Origin: Enoplolaimus lenunculus
Lineage: Eukaryota; Nematoda; Enoplea; Enoplida; Thoracostomopsidae
Length of the DNA: 64,000 bases
Assembly: GCA_030248215.1 (NCBI GenBank)
Contig: JASANG010003411.1
Location: 186,001-250,000 of the forward strand
Reading direction: 5' to 3'
In this document: positions 1 through 12,419 of the stretch, piece by piece
Numbering within the stretch: position 1 is the stretch's first letter
How the letters are laid out: each line of letters opens with the position of its first letter
Notes under the pieces: generated by a model
Database searches by the model: none
Told to the model about the DNA's origin: nothing
What the model saw: only the letters and a program-made list of their open reading frames with translations
Program-made: the position numbers and the translations under genes

Positions 1-14
1 TTTGCGCAATTTTG

Positions 15-177
15 GACCCATGTCCTAGAAAAGAGTTAGCTTAAACTTTAGGCTATTTTTTGCTTGGATTATGCTTAGGCTTAGGAATATGCTCATTCTT
101 GCGCTTAGGTTTAGGCTTAGGCTTAGGCTTAGTGATATGCTTACATTACTGTTCCGGTCCTGTTCCTTACATTTACC
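15..177 (+). mobile_element. GGCC-MITE, type A, exact 8-bp target duplication
   Basis: CAATTTTG at 7-14 and again at 178-185 flanks the element. The left end is GACCCATGTCC, and the right end CCTGTTCCTTACATTTACC. Inside are AGTTAGCTTAAACTTTAGGC and several TTAGGC hexamers. Confidence 0.8.
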
Positions 178-1128
178 CAATTTTGTAGTAAACAAAATAC
201 CTCTGAAAACACACGTTTCATATGCGGATGTATTAGGTCCAACCGCCAGAAAGTGCAATAGGCTTTCAAATAAATGTAAACACGAGTTATTATTATAACG
301 GATACGAACAAAATGCTAATTGCGTGTTAAGTAAAATGGCCCATGTTAACTGTGGGAACCTGTTTCCTAAGTATAACAGAACGCGTATGAGCTAAAACCT
401 AAACCTAAGCTTAAACCTAAACTCGTCTAAACCGAAACCTAAGCGTTAACTGTTAGTCTGTTATTCCCCCGAAGCCTCCCATCTCTTCCAGTTGGTAGGC
501 CATATTTTTTACACGGGGGTGCAGATAAGTTTCAGGACATTTCACATTTCCTCAGGTCACGCGTAGGCCATCCGCGGTTTTCCGAACCTGTGAGATTCAG
601 CCCCCCCTTCCGGTGTCGCCGCAGCTGATTCTAAAATAGAGCTGATATGGGGTGTACAATATTTTAATGGTGGAAGATAGTTAGCGAAAGAATCCAAAAT
701 CAATAACGAGATGATTAGCCTGAATTGAACGGAAGGGAGAAATTTTGTCTGAATCGCATCTTGCATCAGTTTCCTATGCAGCGCCTGGTGGCCGAGGGCC
801 CCTGGTGGTCGAGTGTTCGCTGGTAGCCAAGGGTTCGCTGGTGGCCGAGGGTCCAATCAATGCAACGTTTTTTTTGTGAAATGTTGTATGTCGACGCCTA
901 CAAGTTTCTCAACGTTCTAATACATTTTATCCTGTAAAGTAGGTTACGTTTAGATTCATATTGAAAGCAAGTTTGAGTTTACATTATTACGTTGAATTCG
1001 AATAAATTTGGTAATTCCATTAATTTTAACTTAATCTTTAAATTTCAGGAAATTCTACTGATTCGCGCTACCGAATAATATTAACGTGCAATGAATAATG
1101 TCGTTCTTGTGGGACGATTGTTTATATA

Positions 1129-4100
1129 ATGGATTTGGCTAATTGTGTAACAAACGTATGCTTAATTATTCTTTTCGTCTGCATTCCGGTTACAATCGGT
1201 AAGTTTGTGAGTTTTCGCTTGTTTTGAAGTGTTTTTTGTTCCAAAGGTCGGCCAATGTATAGAACAGGGTCATAGCGGTAGTAAGGATATACTTAAGCCT
1301 AAGCCAAACCCAAAGATGAAGCGTACAAAATGAGCTTATACCTAGGCTTAAGCGAAAAAATTAATCTAAAGCTTAAGCTTTGAAAAACGTTCCGCCCTTG
1401 AACTTTACAATGGTCCAGAGTTCTATTTATGCTCAATGAAAAGTGTAAAATTGTTTTCTTAAAGTCTTTCTCGATATTCTCCACCCAGTCGCCGTTTGCA
1501 CTAAAAATAAATGGATTTCAGTAATTTTTGCATATTTTTAGTTTCTCATGGATTTCTCTCATTATTTTGCACCCAAATTTAAGTTTATGAAAAATATGGT
1601 TTGTTAAGGTCGGAAGATTTACCATTGGGACCGAAACAAACTTGTCAAAAAGTCGGACAAGTGATTATTCAACGCAGTTTGCAGAGCTGAGTCGAACGGT
1701 TTACTTTTTTGCTATTTTATTCCGTTACTTCATGAGTTATTGTTATTAACAGTCTGGGAAAGCGCAAATCACATTCGCGAATTAAGTGCCGGCTAAACAT
1801 CATTCGACTCAGCTTAGTTAAAGCTGCAAAGAATGGTGTATAAATTGTTTGGCAAAAAACTGTTTTTGGTCCCACGGAAGATTTTTATTCCTCTAAAAAT
1901 ATAGCTTTTCAAAAATTCAAATTTGGAGGAATGATCAAAGGAAGTCATGAGAAGCTCAAATATGGCAAAATTGTTGAAATCCAACAATTTTGGACAAGCA
2001 AGTACCGGCTGGGGGAATATGGAAGGAACCGTTCGTCCAACGGAATTCGAATTCCATATCAAACAAGGGTAAAATGTCTGTTCCGCTATTTAATTCGACC
2101 GACTACACCGACCTCAACCTATGTAACCGCAAAAATCGCCTTAAGGTTACCGTTCCGGACAAAACCAAAAACGGCGTGAATTCTGTGTCCGATTCTGATT
2201 GCGACTAAATTATATTCCGATCGGCACGCTGCCAAAATACGTATGTTGGGCGTTTCAGCTTTAATTATATTTTTGCAATTTGTTCGCGTCTAACTTTACA
2301 GGCGACGTCCAACCATGCTCGTCACGCGTTCCTCGTGCAACAATCGACTCATGTGGCGCTCGACGAGACGTTGACACATTTCGTTCTGCGGACGGCACTT
2401 GTAACAATCGTCAATTTCCGTTATGGGGCGCTGCACCGACTCCATTGTACCGATTGCTCGAACCGCAATATGAAAATGGCCGAGACGCGCCGATCGGTAT
2501 TCGAAATTCTACAAACAAACGAGATAAAAGTGTTTAAAATAGTTTTTTGAACTCACTTGATGCACGCGTCATGGCTCTGCACACAAGCACCGGGGGGGGG
2601 GGCGCGGGGGGTGCGGGTAAAGTTCCCCTCATTTGAGAGGATTCCGCATGCTGTGTCCAGGACTGAATCTAGTATGGATGATAAGTTAAGTGGAATAAGG
2701 GAGGGTCGGCATAAAAAACTTTGGCCCATGTAGTAATCACTGGCGGGCCGTTTTACCAGGACTGCTATCGAGTAAAGCTTAAGCTTTAGACTAATTTTTT
2801 GCGTAGGCTTAGAAATATGCTTATACTGCTGTTACGGTCCTCATCTATGCTTGGCCATATGTTTGACCCTTGCCTAAAAGATGTTGATAAATCGTCAGTT
2901 AGAGAATTTTACACCGACTGTGGTCGTTTTATATGTCTGATTTCTTGGCGAAATCTTCGAAAACATAAAGTTGCGCTGAATTTTTAACTTCCCCTATGAT
3001 CCATGTCCCCAAAAATACATTTGAAATAGCGGGTTTCACTAGTGAATTTGCTGGTATGAAACTATATATACCATTAACAAGAATCATATGGCAAATCTGT
3101 ACTCCGTGTTGATAGACCCATACAAAGATCAGGGAGGAACGCATTTTTGCGGTGCTACAATAGAGTAAGCTTAAACTTTAGACTATTTTTTTACTTAGGC
3201 TTAAGCGTAAGCTCAGGCTTAGGCTAAGGTCTAAGCTGATTCATACGTTTAAGCTTTAGGCTTAGGAATATGCGTATGCTACTGTTCCAGCCCTGTTCTG
3301 TACACTGGCCTGATGATATTAAAGTAAGTTAGATGATAATTTTTAATGCCTTAATCTACATCTGCCGCAGTGCTGTGTAATTTTTTTGTTTTATCACAAA
3401 TCACAAATTTATTTAATTAATATTTTGAAACGTTATTTTCTCGCTGCACTGCTCATCTGCAATCCCTTTCATAAATCAAGCAAGTAGAAACAGATTTAAA
3501 CAGTGGTTCCACGACGACAGACATTTTTCTAAACGGTCTATAAGATAGAAGAACCTTTTAAATCTCAGCTCGGGACAAGAGCAGTGTGATTTTTTTGATC
3601 CACGGCAACATTTCTAAGATAGCTCGGCGAGCTGGCTGGTATATAGTCGAATTACGTGAACAAAATATTTAAATCAAGTTTTGAATTTCTATTTCATACG
3701 TCAAGTCATCAGCTACAAATTATTGTAAGCACTAGCGAACACAACCCTTAAACAAGTATAGCCCGCTAAATACGTCAATATACAAAAGTCTAAATTTTGT
3801 GACGCCTGTTGGGACTGGCTGGTAGGGGGACCTTGATTTAACACCCGCTAACACGCGTCGAAACCAAAATTTCGTATTAAGATAGGACTAAAATGACGTT
3901 CAGCGTTTCGGTCGTTTTGCTCATATTTCCATAGTATTTTTGCTCGCACCCTGCTGCTTTTTTGAAATTCAGATTTCTGGGACGTAGTCTTATCAGCCAC
4001 TGGAAAAAAGACTAGTACACTCCAGTGAATAGATGGTATAAAATCCAAAGACAAATTGGGGGTGGGATCCCAGGATCGATCTTCTTCATGATCCCAAGAA

Positions 4101-7100
4101 AAGTTTAAATGATGTATTTTAATGAAATCCGCAGATGCGAGGCGTCCTGAAATAGACACCCCATGCGCGTTCCCCACTTCCAGACAGAACTGTCCATCCT
4201 TTGCGCTTGAGAAACAATGCTCAATAGCCACCCACGATTAAGGACGCCACCATGATTGGCTTATCGAGTCGTGACCCAGTACGACGCACAGCCCTGTTGA
4301 TCCCCCGACTTAGACTTGGGAGCGAACAAAATATAGTGCTGTGCAATAGACGCGATGAAATATTGGACCAGCCGGGGATCGAACCTGGGATTTCCGCGTG
4401 TTAGGCAGGGATGCCATCCGCTGCACAACTGGCCCGTGATACCGCAAGGTCAATTGCACCATCACATTACAGTTTTGACACCAAATTGTCAAAAAAATGA
4501 AAAATGGGTCTGGCTTTTCGGCAGCCGTACTCGACAAACATGACCGCAGATTGAGTCACCGCAAGCCATTGCATAGCGAATGGTTACAAATTTTCTGGTA
4601 CCATGATATATACATATACATATACATATATACATATACATATACATATATATACATATACATATACATATACATATATACACACCTGCAAAAGAATTTA
4701 ACCGCAGATCGGCTATAACCAGAAAACCTAAATTGGTCGCCCGCCAAACCTATAGTATTCTTTAGGTTTTAAAAGCTGATTGCTCTTGTAGGTACATTTC
4801 CCTATTTTGTAATTAAGTTTAAGCTCAACGTTAGAGTTAGGCTTACGTTTAGGATATGGTTTGCCTTTACCCAAACGTAAGTCTTAAGGTTGAATATTGT
4901 TTGAAAGTGTACAAGAGCCTAATTAATAAAGGACTTTATTTAAAAGTATCGATTCCAACATTCGAGCTTTTTTAGGCTTCTTTCGATCAATTCTCTACGA
5001 CGGATTCCGTGTTCCGAACGCTCGCGACGTGACGCGATCAGTGATGGCAGCGAACTATACCCTGGTCAACCCGTATCACACGGCGATGTTGGCGCATTTT
5101 GGTCAAATTGTTGCGCACGATTTATCGTTGGCCGAAGAGAGCAAAGACGAAGCGAATTGCTCAAATTTGGCACAAATCAGTCGGGCACAAGAAGACGAAA
5201 ATTGCTTCAACATCCCTTTAGATTTGGTTAGCGATCGAACGTTGCGAAAAACAAGGGAAATGCCATTAACGAGGTAAGTCGACTCTTGTTCGATTCCGTT
5301 CATCATTTAATGCTTTATTACTTTGGATTAGGCTTAGGCTTAGGAAAAAGTTTACGCAAAAGTAAAAGACTTTGGCTTCTGAGAACAATGGAAATGTTGT
5401 TAACAAGGTAAATCGGCTTTAGCTTCAATTTCTTTATCATTTAATTTTGTAGATTTAGAATTAGGTTCAGGCTCAGGTTTAGCAAAAAGTTTAGACTTTA
5501 GTTTAGGGTTAACCTTTTCCGGCACCTAAGACTAAACCGTAACATAAGTCTAACCACGAGCCTTAGCCTAAACCTGAGCTTGAGCAAAAAATGTGTTTGA
5601 ATAGTGTACAAGAGCTGATAATCGGGGTTTTTAGATTCATTTGAAGTTGAAAAATTAAAAATTAAACAAAAATGTCATAAAACCGTTTTCATTTTAAAAT
5701 TATTGTAAACACTGAACGGCACGAATAACGTTATAGTAGCAAACATACGGTATATAAAGCTATTGTAGCGAAAAGTTTACACAGCTGCATAGCTCAGTTG
5801 TTAGAGCAGTGGACTGGTTAGCTGCATATCGCAACTTTGAGCGCAACCGCATCCGAGAAGCTCAAGCAAGCCATGAAAAAAATTTTCAATTTCAGATCAA
5901 TCTCATGCACCACCCCACGAGGTCGCCGAGAACAACTAAACGCAGTCACGTCGTACTTAGACGCGTCCACAATCTACGGAAACCAGTTAGAAGTAACCCG
6001 AAAGTTACGTGATTTCACCGCAAGGTCATCATCACCTGGGGGTGGCACCCAGCGGCGACCAGAACAAACGCTCGACAACGACGGACAGCTGAGGGTAAAC
6101 GAATTTTATCAAAGCCGTTCCGGGAAACCGTATCTTCCGTTCGATTCCGACACTGATAGTTTCGTTGAATGCTCTCGAGATCGGTCTGTAACAGCGGTTC
6201 GGTGTTTCCTCGGTGGTGATAAGCGTACCAACGAGCAATTGATGCTGCTTGTGTTGCATACGTTGTTCTTTCGGGAACATAACCGAATCGCTCGCGTTCT
6301 ACGTCTACTAAATCAACACTGGAGTGGCGAGAGAGTATTTCAAGAAGCGCGGAAGCTTGTCGGAGCAATTATTCAGCATATTACGTTTACAGAATGGCTG
6401 CCAAAAGTTGTCGGTGTGCGTGGAATGCAGCTGATCGCAGGCTATACCGGATACAAACCGTTCGAAAACCCATCAACGGCAAATTCGTTTGCGACTGCAG
6501 TGATGCGATTTGGACACGCTATAATGGTACCGAAGCTGGAACGCCGCGACGCTAACTATGGGACCTACCGCAACGGGCATATTTCGTTGCGTGATGGCTT
6601 TTTCACCCCTGAAACGTTGCTGTTCGACGGAGGAGTCGATCCTTTGATCAGGGGAGCGGTATTTTCAGCGGCGAAAGAAATTACCGGTCGAAGTTTTGTT
6701 ACCGCTGAGTTGACTGAACATTTGTTTCCAAGAGCGCTAGAGTTTCCGCAAGACTTAGCGTCACGTAATATTCAACGCGCACGAGAACACGGGGTACCGA
6801 TGTATAACGAGTATCGCAAGTTTTGTGGACTTCCCACGATTGATAGTTGGGACAATTTTGGCCAGGAAATTCGCGACCCTGCAGCTCTGGACGGCGTACG
6901 GCAGTTGTACAGAAGTACAGGTAAGCAACAGGTGTCGCGACAAATTTCAACCGGGTTGGTACGGCAAAATTTTGGAGCGGCACACAATTATGCTCCTTTG
7001 ATTTCTGAAAAAGAAAAAATTGAAAAAATTCTTGGTTTGAGAGAGGTATTGAAATTTTTTGTTCAAGGTAGCCTGGTATACAGGTTTGTACACTTGAGTG

Positions 7101-9935
7101 AACCTAAAATTCAAATTAAATTACTAAATATAAAACCGTTTAGCTTAACAATTTGAGTATTAAACAAAACAGTTAAACTGTTTGTTGCTCGTTCAAAATT
7201 TGACAATTCTGAATCGCACAACAGAATAAATGTAAACTTATTTCGACTTTCAATTTTTTAGAAAACCATTTCAGTAATCGCTACGTCGGAACTTGCCTCG
7301 GCGTGTAAATTCAACGCTTAAAGTTTAATCAAAGGTTTAAGCAAAAGCCTTGGTTTAGGTCTTAAGCATAGGTAAGTCTTTTGTTACGCGTAAGTTTTAA
7401 TTTAGTAACAACATTACAATAGCTTTCTTGGCGTTGCGTCTGATGTTATGATCCTTTTGTTTTGGGCCAAAGCAGCCACTTCCCTACACCTCGTTTGGGC
7501 ACCCCAGGCCCCGCCATAGCAAAATTTCAAACGGAAAATTTGAAAATTATTTTGATTATTGCAACGTCCCCCCATCCGGGAATTTTGGAGGGGCCCCCCA
7601 CATGAGCCTGCTTCGACACTGCGTCTCTTATGTTATGGTTCGCTATATTTAGTTTTCATTCTTAAATTTCAGACAACATCGATCTTTGGGTTGGAGGACT
7701 CCATGAGCGTCCGTTGACTGGCTCAAAACTCGGACCAACATTCACGTGCCTGCTTGCAGACCAATTCCGCCGGACACGAGATGGTGACAGGTTTGCTTTA
7801 AAATTCTTTTTTTATATTATTCGTGGCGTTTGATACACCGACCCATGCGCAAATCAGAGGCGAAACGTTTTTCTGCGGTACTGCAATAGAGTAAGCTTTA
7901 GCTTACGACGATTTTTTTTGCTTAGGCTTAGGTTTAAGTACACGCGCTTTCTTACTCTTATGGGGTATGTATAAGCTCATTACGCTTAGGCTTAGGAATA
8001 TGCTTATATACTCCTGTTACGGCCCAGTTGTTTACACTGGTCGTTAGAACAAATATAATTGGGTTTATAGCCTACATAGAAATAATTTCCAATATACCTA
8101 AAACACAAAATTTTCGATATTATAAAATCGTGTAAAATTTTAGAATAAAATTTTACGTAGTCTGCAACTGAATTTAATACTTGTATTAATGTAATTTAAA
8201 GTCAGTTTGCAAACTGATTAATTTTTTCTTAGTTTGCAAACTGTTATTATGTTACTGAAATTTCAATTACCCGTAATTGAATATTGTTTAAAATGTTATT
8301 GTCAAACTGAATTCCGTTTTCCGCCACCGTGTCACTCCTTATTGTGGACCCTGCATAGCAAACCATATGAGCATCCGCTTTGATTGGTTTCGTTTAAAAT
8401 GTTATCATTTTAACATTTGCGTTGGCAGTTCAAATTTTTTTGATCGGCAAAATGTGTACTAAACTGTGATGATACAAAATGTGTTTTAGTTATCTATAAA
8501 ATTAGAATACGTAGATACCTAAGCCAAAGATCATACCAAAATGTTATTTCGCTTGTCAGGATTATTGTATAGAACAGGAGCTTAACAGTAGTACAAGCAT
8601 ATTTCTAAGCCTAAGCCTAAGCGTAAGAATGAGCTTATACAAAAGCCTAAGCCTAACCAAAAAAAATAGCCAAAAGCTTAAGGTTACTCTGTTTAAGTCT
8701 CACAGACAAACGTTCCGCCCCTCATCTTTACATGGGCCGTTCTCAGGAAGCGTATGTATTCAGAAGATCAGTTAGCACTTCAAATAGTTTAGCATTATGT
8801 CATATCGTATTTTTAAAGTTTAAGCCCTTTTTATCCACTTTTAAGTCACACCTTAAAACATCAATGGTGTGTGTCATGGCGCTTTCCAGTCCCATCGTCT
8901 TTATAGTCTAATAGAGGCGTCGTATTATTGAATAATCGCTAACGATTTGCTAATTCAATTGTAAGAACCATTTAAATTTAGTCGTGTTTTCGGTGCCGGC
9001 TCTCATCAACATAACTGATAATTGTCATTGTTTTCAGGTTTTGGCACGAAGCACCCGGTCAATTCAGCCGATCCCAACTGAACGCAATCCGCAATTATAC
9101 TCTGGCGAAACTAATCTGTCACAACGCGGACGACATCCGCCGGATCCAACCGGACGCGTTTGAGCAGCATCGAATTTTGATTCCGTGCGCATCAATCCCG
9201 GATATTGATTTGAATCTTTGGCGAGAACCGGAACGTCAAACGACGCTGCGTCAAAGTTTTCGCGGTGCCGGATCAAGACGTAGCAGCGGAAACAGCCGGT
9301 CACAATTTGGCGACGAGTTTTTGATTCGTACTGGAAGAACCGGTCAGTTTCCAGTAATTTTTGGGGCTGTTGTTGACTTCTCTCACAGGTTTGCAAAAAT
9401 CAGCGAAACAAGACTTTTATTTCAGTTTTGTCTTTGCAAGCGAGTGCAGCTAGCGACAAAACTTTATTTAACTTTTCAAAGCCAGCAATTTATTCTAATT
9501 CCTGCTATAATGTGTTCTCTTTCTAAACAATTGCAAATGATAAAGCCAAAAGTAATAGAAAAATGTGTTCCTATATGTCTTTAGTACATCTTGTTCTCAG
9601 CGGTAGATCGAAGGTGAACACCACCCTGCGGATAAACAATCCGACCAAAATTTGGTATTTACCATTCAGTACTAAAATTGCGTTTGGCTTCTCGCTCACT
9701 TCTGTCACTAATTTCTGGATCCAGTCGCTGCGCGTATTTTTGTTCAGACTGCAACAATCCAGACTGCGACTGTGAGTACGAAACTGGAGAATGGAATGTG
9801 TGCGACGCTCGTAGCCAACTTCAAACCAGGACGGATGTTCTAGTCACCGATGCTCTTGGACGTGGGCCACCAGGCGCAGGCGGGCTACTCTCGTGTGCCC
9901 CGTTGCGAACTGTCACGCGGCGGTGTGGTGTTTGA
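1129..9935 (+). CDS. Secreted haem peroxidase (peroxidasin/peroxinectin-like), 7 exons
   Basis: Exons by splice sites and phase: 1129-1198, 2302-2496, 4976-5273, 5896-6920, 7673-7790, 9038-9342, 9748-9935. The sum is 2199 nt, giving 732 residues, and every junction keeps frame. Exon 1 is a signal peptide (MDLANCVTNVCLIILFVC) ending ATC-G/GTAAGT. The animal haem peroxidase domain follows: DGTCNNRQFPLWGAAPTP, then GQIVAHDL with the distal His near residue 136, REQLNAVTSYLDAS (calcium loop), KRTNEQ with the catalytic Arg near 298 and haem-linking Glu near 301, HTLFFREHNR, and RFGH with the proximal His near 395. NIDLWVGGL and DQFRRTRDGDRFW close the domain. The last exon adds a Cys-rich tail with ETGEWNVC and QTRT, resembling a degenerate thrombospondin type 1 repeat. 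The Asp that normally precedes the distal His and forms a haem ester is Ala here. No Ig or LRR domains are seen, so it is shorter than peroxidasin. Likely role: extracellular peroxide-driven oxidation. The introns hold several GGCC-MITEs. Confidence 0.85.
1250..1416 (-). mobile_element. GGCC-MITE, type A, in peroxidase intron 1
   Basis: It runs from GGCCAATGTATAGAACAGGG to CTTTACAATGGTCC and has CCTAAG runs, so the hexamer array is in reverse. No clear target duplication. Confidence 0.7.
2723..2856 (+). mobile_element. GGCC-MITE, diverged, in peroxidase intron 2
   Basis: GGCCCATGTAGTAATCAC at the left, then GTAAAGCTTAAGCTTTAGAC, a short TTAGG stretch, and GGTCCTCATCTATGCTTGGCC at the right. 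Confidence 0.65.
3115..3310 (+). mobile_element. GGCC-MITE, type A, in peroxidase intron 2
   Basis: The target duplication is TGTTGATA / TGATGATA (7 of 8) at 3107-3114 and 3311-3318. The ends are GACCCATACAAAGATCAGGG and CCCTGTTCTGTACACTGGCC. Confidence 0.75.
4365..4435 (-). tRNA. tRNA-Val(AAC)-like gene
   Basis: On the minus strand the 71 bases fold as a cloverleaf. The acceptor stem GGGCCAG/CTGGTCC is complete with one G-T pair. The D arm is GTGC/GCAT, the anticodon loop CTAACAC (AAC, Val), and the T arm has TTCGATC with one mismatched stem pair. Internal promoter boxes are recognisable, with the B box as GGTTCGATCCC. The anticodon stem has a weak end pair, so it may be a decayed copy or a SINE head rather than a working tRNA. 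It lies antisense in intron 2 of the peroxidase gene. Confidence 0.5.
4602..4683. repeat. (ATACAT)n microsatellite in peroxidase intron 2
   Basis: A pure run of TATACATATACATATACA-type units. It makes long meaningless open frames on both strands. Confidence 0.92.
5784..5849 (+). other. Degenerate tRNA-like sequence in peroxidase intron 3
   Basis: It has a clear A-box region TAGCTCAGTTGTTAGAGC and a possible T-arm remnant (CTTTGAGCGC), but no good acceptor stem. It is either a decayed tRNA or a SINE head. It ends about 50 bases before the exon 4 acceptor. Confidence 0.4.
7840..8042 (+). mobile_element. GGCC-MITE, type A, in peroxidase intron 5
   Basis: GACCCATGCGCAAATCAGAG at the left, the module TGCAATAGAGTAAGC, TTAGGC hexamers, and GCCCAGTTGTTTACACTGGTC at the right (family end pattern). 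Confidence 0.7.
8559..8738 (-). mobile_element. GGCC-MITE, type A, reverse, in peroxidase intron 5
   Basis: TGTATAGAACAGGAGC at the left, CCTAAGCCTAAGC runs, then AAACGTTCCGCCCCTCATC and CTTTACATGGGCC at the right. Confidence 0.7.
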
Positions 9936-11080
9936 CAATTTTGGCCGCCATCGAAAACCCCTGAGGGTTCACTTGATGGATACAGATGGCCAGTAGTTCT
10001 TGATAGATTTTCAAAGTTGGAAATTCCCATCCCCTTCAAAAAGGTTTCTTGGTACCGTTCCAATTTGAGTTAAATTTCTCAGCTACTAAATTGAGGTGGC
10101 GCTATAAATTTGATGACGTCTGGTGCCGTTCGTCACCGTCCGTCACCGGACGTCACCTTGCGATATTGTACACGGATTACTCCCATACAATACCGTATGG
10201 TGACCGACGTCGACGGACGGCACCCAGACGGCACCGCACGGCAGTATAACGCCACCCTTATTTATACAACTGGGAAATCTGGACACAGCAGAATAATTCC
10301 TGTGAGCATAAAAATAAACGGTATTTCCGGTATTTCGATATAAAAAAGACCAAACCGAACATCTAATTTGTATAAAAAGAAATTCGAAACCGATATTCTG
10401 TAATATCTTAGGCATACGGCTGCTAGCGTATCCATCAGCTTACCTTGGACCAAAAAATTGACTAGAAAGCGATCCCATATTTCAGTGGACCAAAACCTTA
10501 GATACATAGTCCCTTTGCTATCTGAACAACTGCTTTAGGTTTCAATATAGCCATGCTCCTAATAGTTTACATGAAAATAGTTTCAGATTAGTATGAAATG
10601 TATTTGTCATTTATTAGGCGTATTTACGGAATATGGACCCCGCAGGAATTTAATGAAAAGTGAGTCAAATTTTGGAAATATGAATATAAAAATGGTAGTT
10701 TCTGAAATCAGCTATTGCGTGCAGTAAATTTTAATATCTCATAAGACGTGAAGTGTTGACCGTGTTGTCCCTAAAATTAGTAAGGTTTAATTCATTGTAT
10801 CGAAATCAATATAAGGCTTTTTTGTCTGTATTTTAAATTCCTAGAAACGTCCATATTTCTCACGTTGGTACATTTATTAATTGGTATCCTTCACTGTTCA
10901 TCATCGGTAAGACAGACTGGCGGAACCACAAATTCTCAGAGCAGCTTTGATTGAGTTCAAATAATTAAAGCATCCGTAATTTTTTAACTAATTTTCCAAA
11001 CTTAAAGCGTCCCAAAGGCGCAGGCAAACTTCGATTCCAGGTTGGTCCCCAGCGAAAAAATTATGCAAATCGAAAACTGT
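9936..11080. other. Intergenic stretch downstream of the peroxidase gene
   Basis: No gene is supported here. A possible polyadenylation signal (AATAAA) lies near 10314. A CACCGT/CGTCAC-rich patch at 10118-10250 has inverted, ACGG-rich sequence and reappears near 31590-31700, so it is probably an old repeat. A short open stretch at 10845-10904 with splice-like borders was not convincing as an exon. Confidence 0.4.
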
Positions 11081-11090
11081 CAAAAACCTA

Positions 11091-11287
11091 CACTGCAAAA
11101 AATGGTGAGTCAAATTGACTCTCTCCGAAATAGGCTTTTCCGGACTACACAAACTGAGTCAAAATTCCACTCCGCTAGTCAAATTAAGGCGAATTTGCAT
11201 CAGGCGGAGTCAAGTTTTGACTCAGTTTGTGTCGTCAGGAAAAGACTATTTCGGAGAGAGTCAATTTGACTCTCCATTTTTACAGTG
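11091..11287. mobile_element. Foldback mariner-like MITE (GAGTCAAATTGACTC family)
   Basis: It starts CACTGCAAAAAATGG and ends CCATTTTTACAGTG, between TA dinucleotides at 11089-11090 and 11288-11289. The two arms are almost complete inverted repeats, each with GAGTCAAATTGACTC, CGAAATAGGCTTTTCC and CACAAACTGAGTC, so the whole element can form a hairpin. Confidence 0.85.
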
Positions 11288-11299
11288 TAAATTCTGTAG

Positions 11300-12415
11300 C
11301 CTGAAATATCACCGATCGGTGATTATTATGCAGGTTCGGTGTAATAGATCGTGAAATACTCTAATTTAGCATATTTATAAAAGTTGTTTGCTCAATTTGA
11401 AGTTCCCTCAACCAGACGATGCTACTAAACAAACTATCTTTGGCAATGCACCAAGCTGTCTGCACATCCGCATTGCTTAAAACAATCTGATTGTGGTTAT
11501 TGTAGAAATGATTTTGAAAGGGTCGAATCCAATGAAAATTTGGCTTTTGTACGCTTCACCAACGCGCTTCCAGACTCAGCAAGGCTTGGGTGATAAACGC
11601 CATGGCACAAATTTAAGCTTGAGTTAAGGAATGATTTTTAAGAAACGTAAGCCTACTGAAATTTTACTCTGGTACTTTTTAAAATTTCTCGCTTATTTAA
11701 AAGTTAAAATGAATTTTCTAAAAGTTGCAATCGTATTAAATGCAATTTTTTTGAATATATTTCAGTATTTAAGCCCATATTGCAATATTAAGCATCCTCG
11801 GGTTTCTTTGATCTTTAACTTCTTCAAACGATTCCGGTATCGACAAACGCGTTGTAAAGTTATTTGATTTTCTGTGTCTTATTTATGCATAGTTTGGTTG
11901 CTAATTGCAATTTTTGTTGCGATATTTATTATATAAATGCAAAATGTAGTGTTGTTTATTCAATAAAATTACTTTATTTTATATATATATATGTATATAT
12001 ATGTAAATGTATAGGCATAGATATATAGATATAGATATAGATATATGTCCGGATTCTCAAATGTGTATAGCACCTATTACCAGTTGACGCAATAAAACAT
12101 AAAATAGATACTATTTTAAATAGATTCAGTTGTTAATGAACAACTGCAGATATGGATATATTATATATGTCCGCACACAGTTTCGCAATAACAGTATAGC
12201 TAGCCTTTTTAAATTTAATTTGAAATACAGTTGGCTATTAACGGAACTCTAGGCGTAATCTGAACAAAAATCTAAGCATAAGCCTAAACCTGTCTCAGCT
12301 TCTAGTCAACCAGGTTCCCCCCTGTTTAACAGTCTGCTTAACGATGGACGTAAATTTGGAAATATCTCCAAGTTTTATCAAATTATACTTATTACGTTTA
12401 ACATAACATTGGATA
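11300..12415. other. Intergenic AT-rich stretch
   Basis: Contains an (AT/ATAG)n microsatellite at about 11970-12050, a decayed GGCC-MITE fragment near 12245-12300, and a 52-codon open frame at 11709-11867 with a hydrophobic start. No supported gene. Confidence 0.4.
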
Positions 12416-12419
12416 TTAG

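Noticed and set aside
3848-4231. 127-codon open frame on the minus strand
   Set aside because: No family resemblance, lies antisense in a peroxidase intron near a tRNA-like sequence, and no flanking gene signals were seen. Composition is richer in GC than the neighbourhood, so it is left as unexplained rather than annotated.
4489-4747. Tyr/Ile/Met repeat proteins on both strands
   Set aside because: Made by the ATACAT microsatellite.
10845-10904. Exon-like segment with CCTAG before and GTAAGAC after
   Set aside because: Short, no family match and no partner exon in phase.
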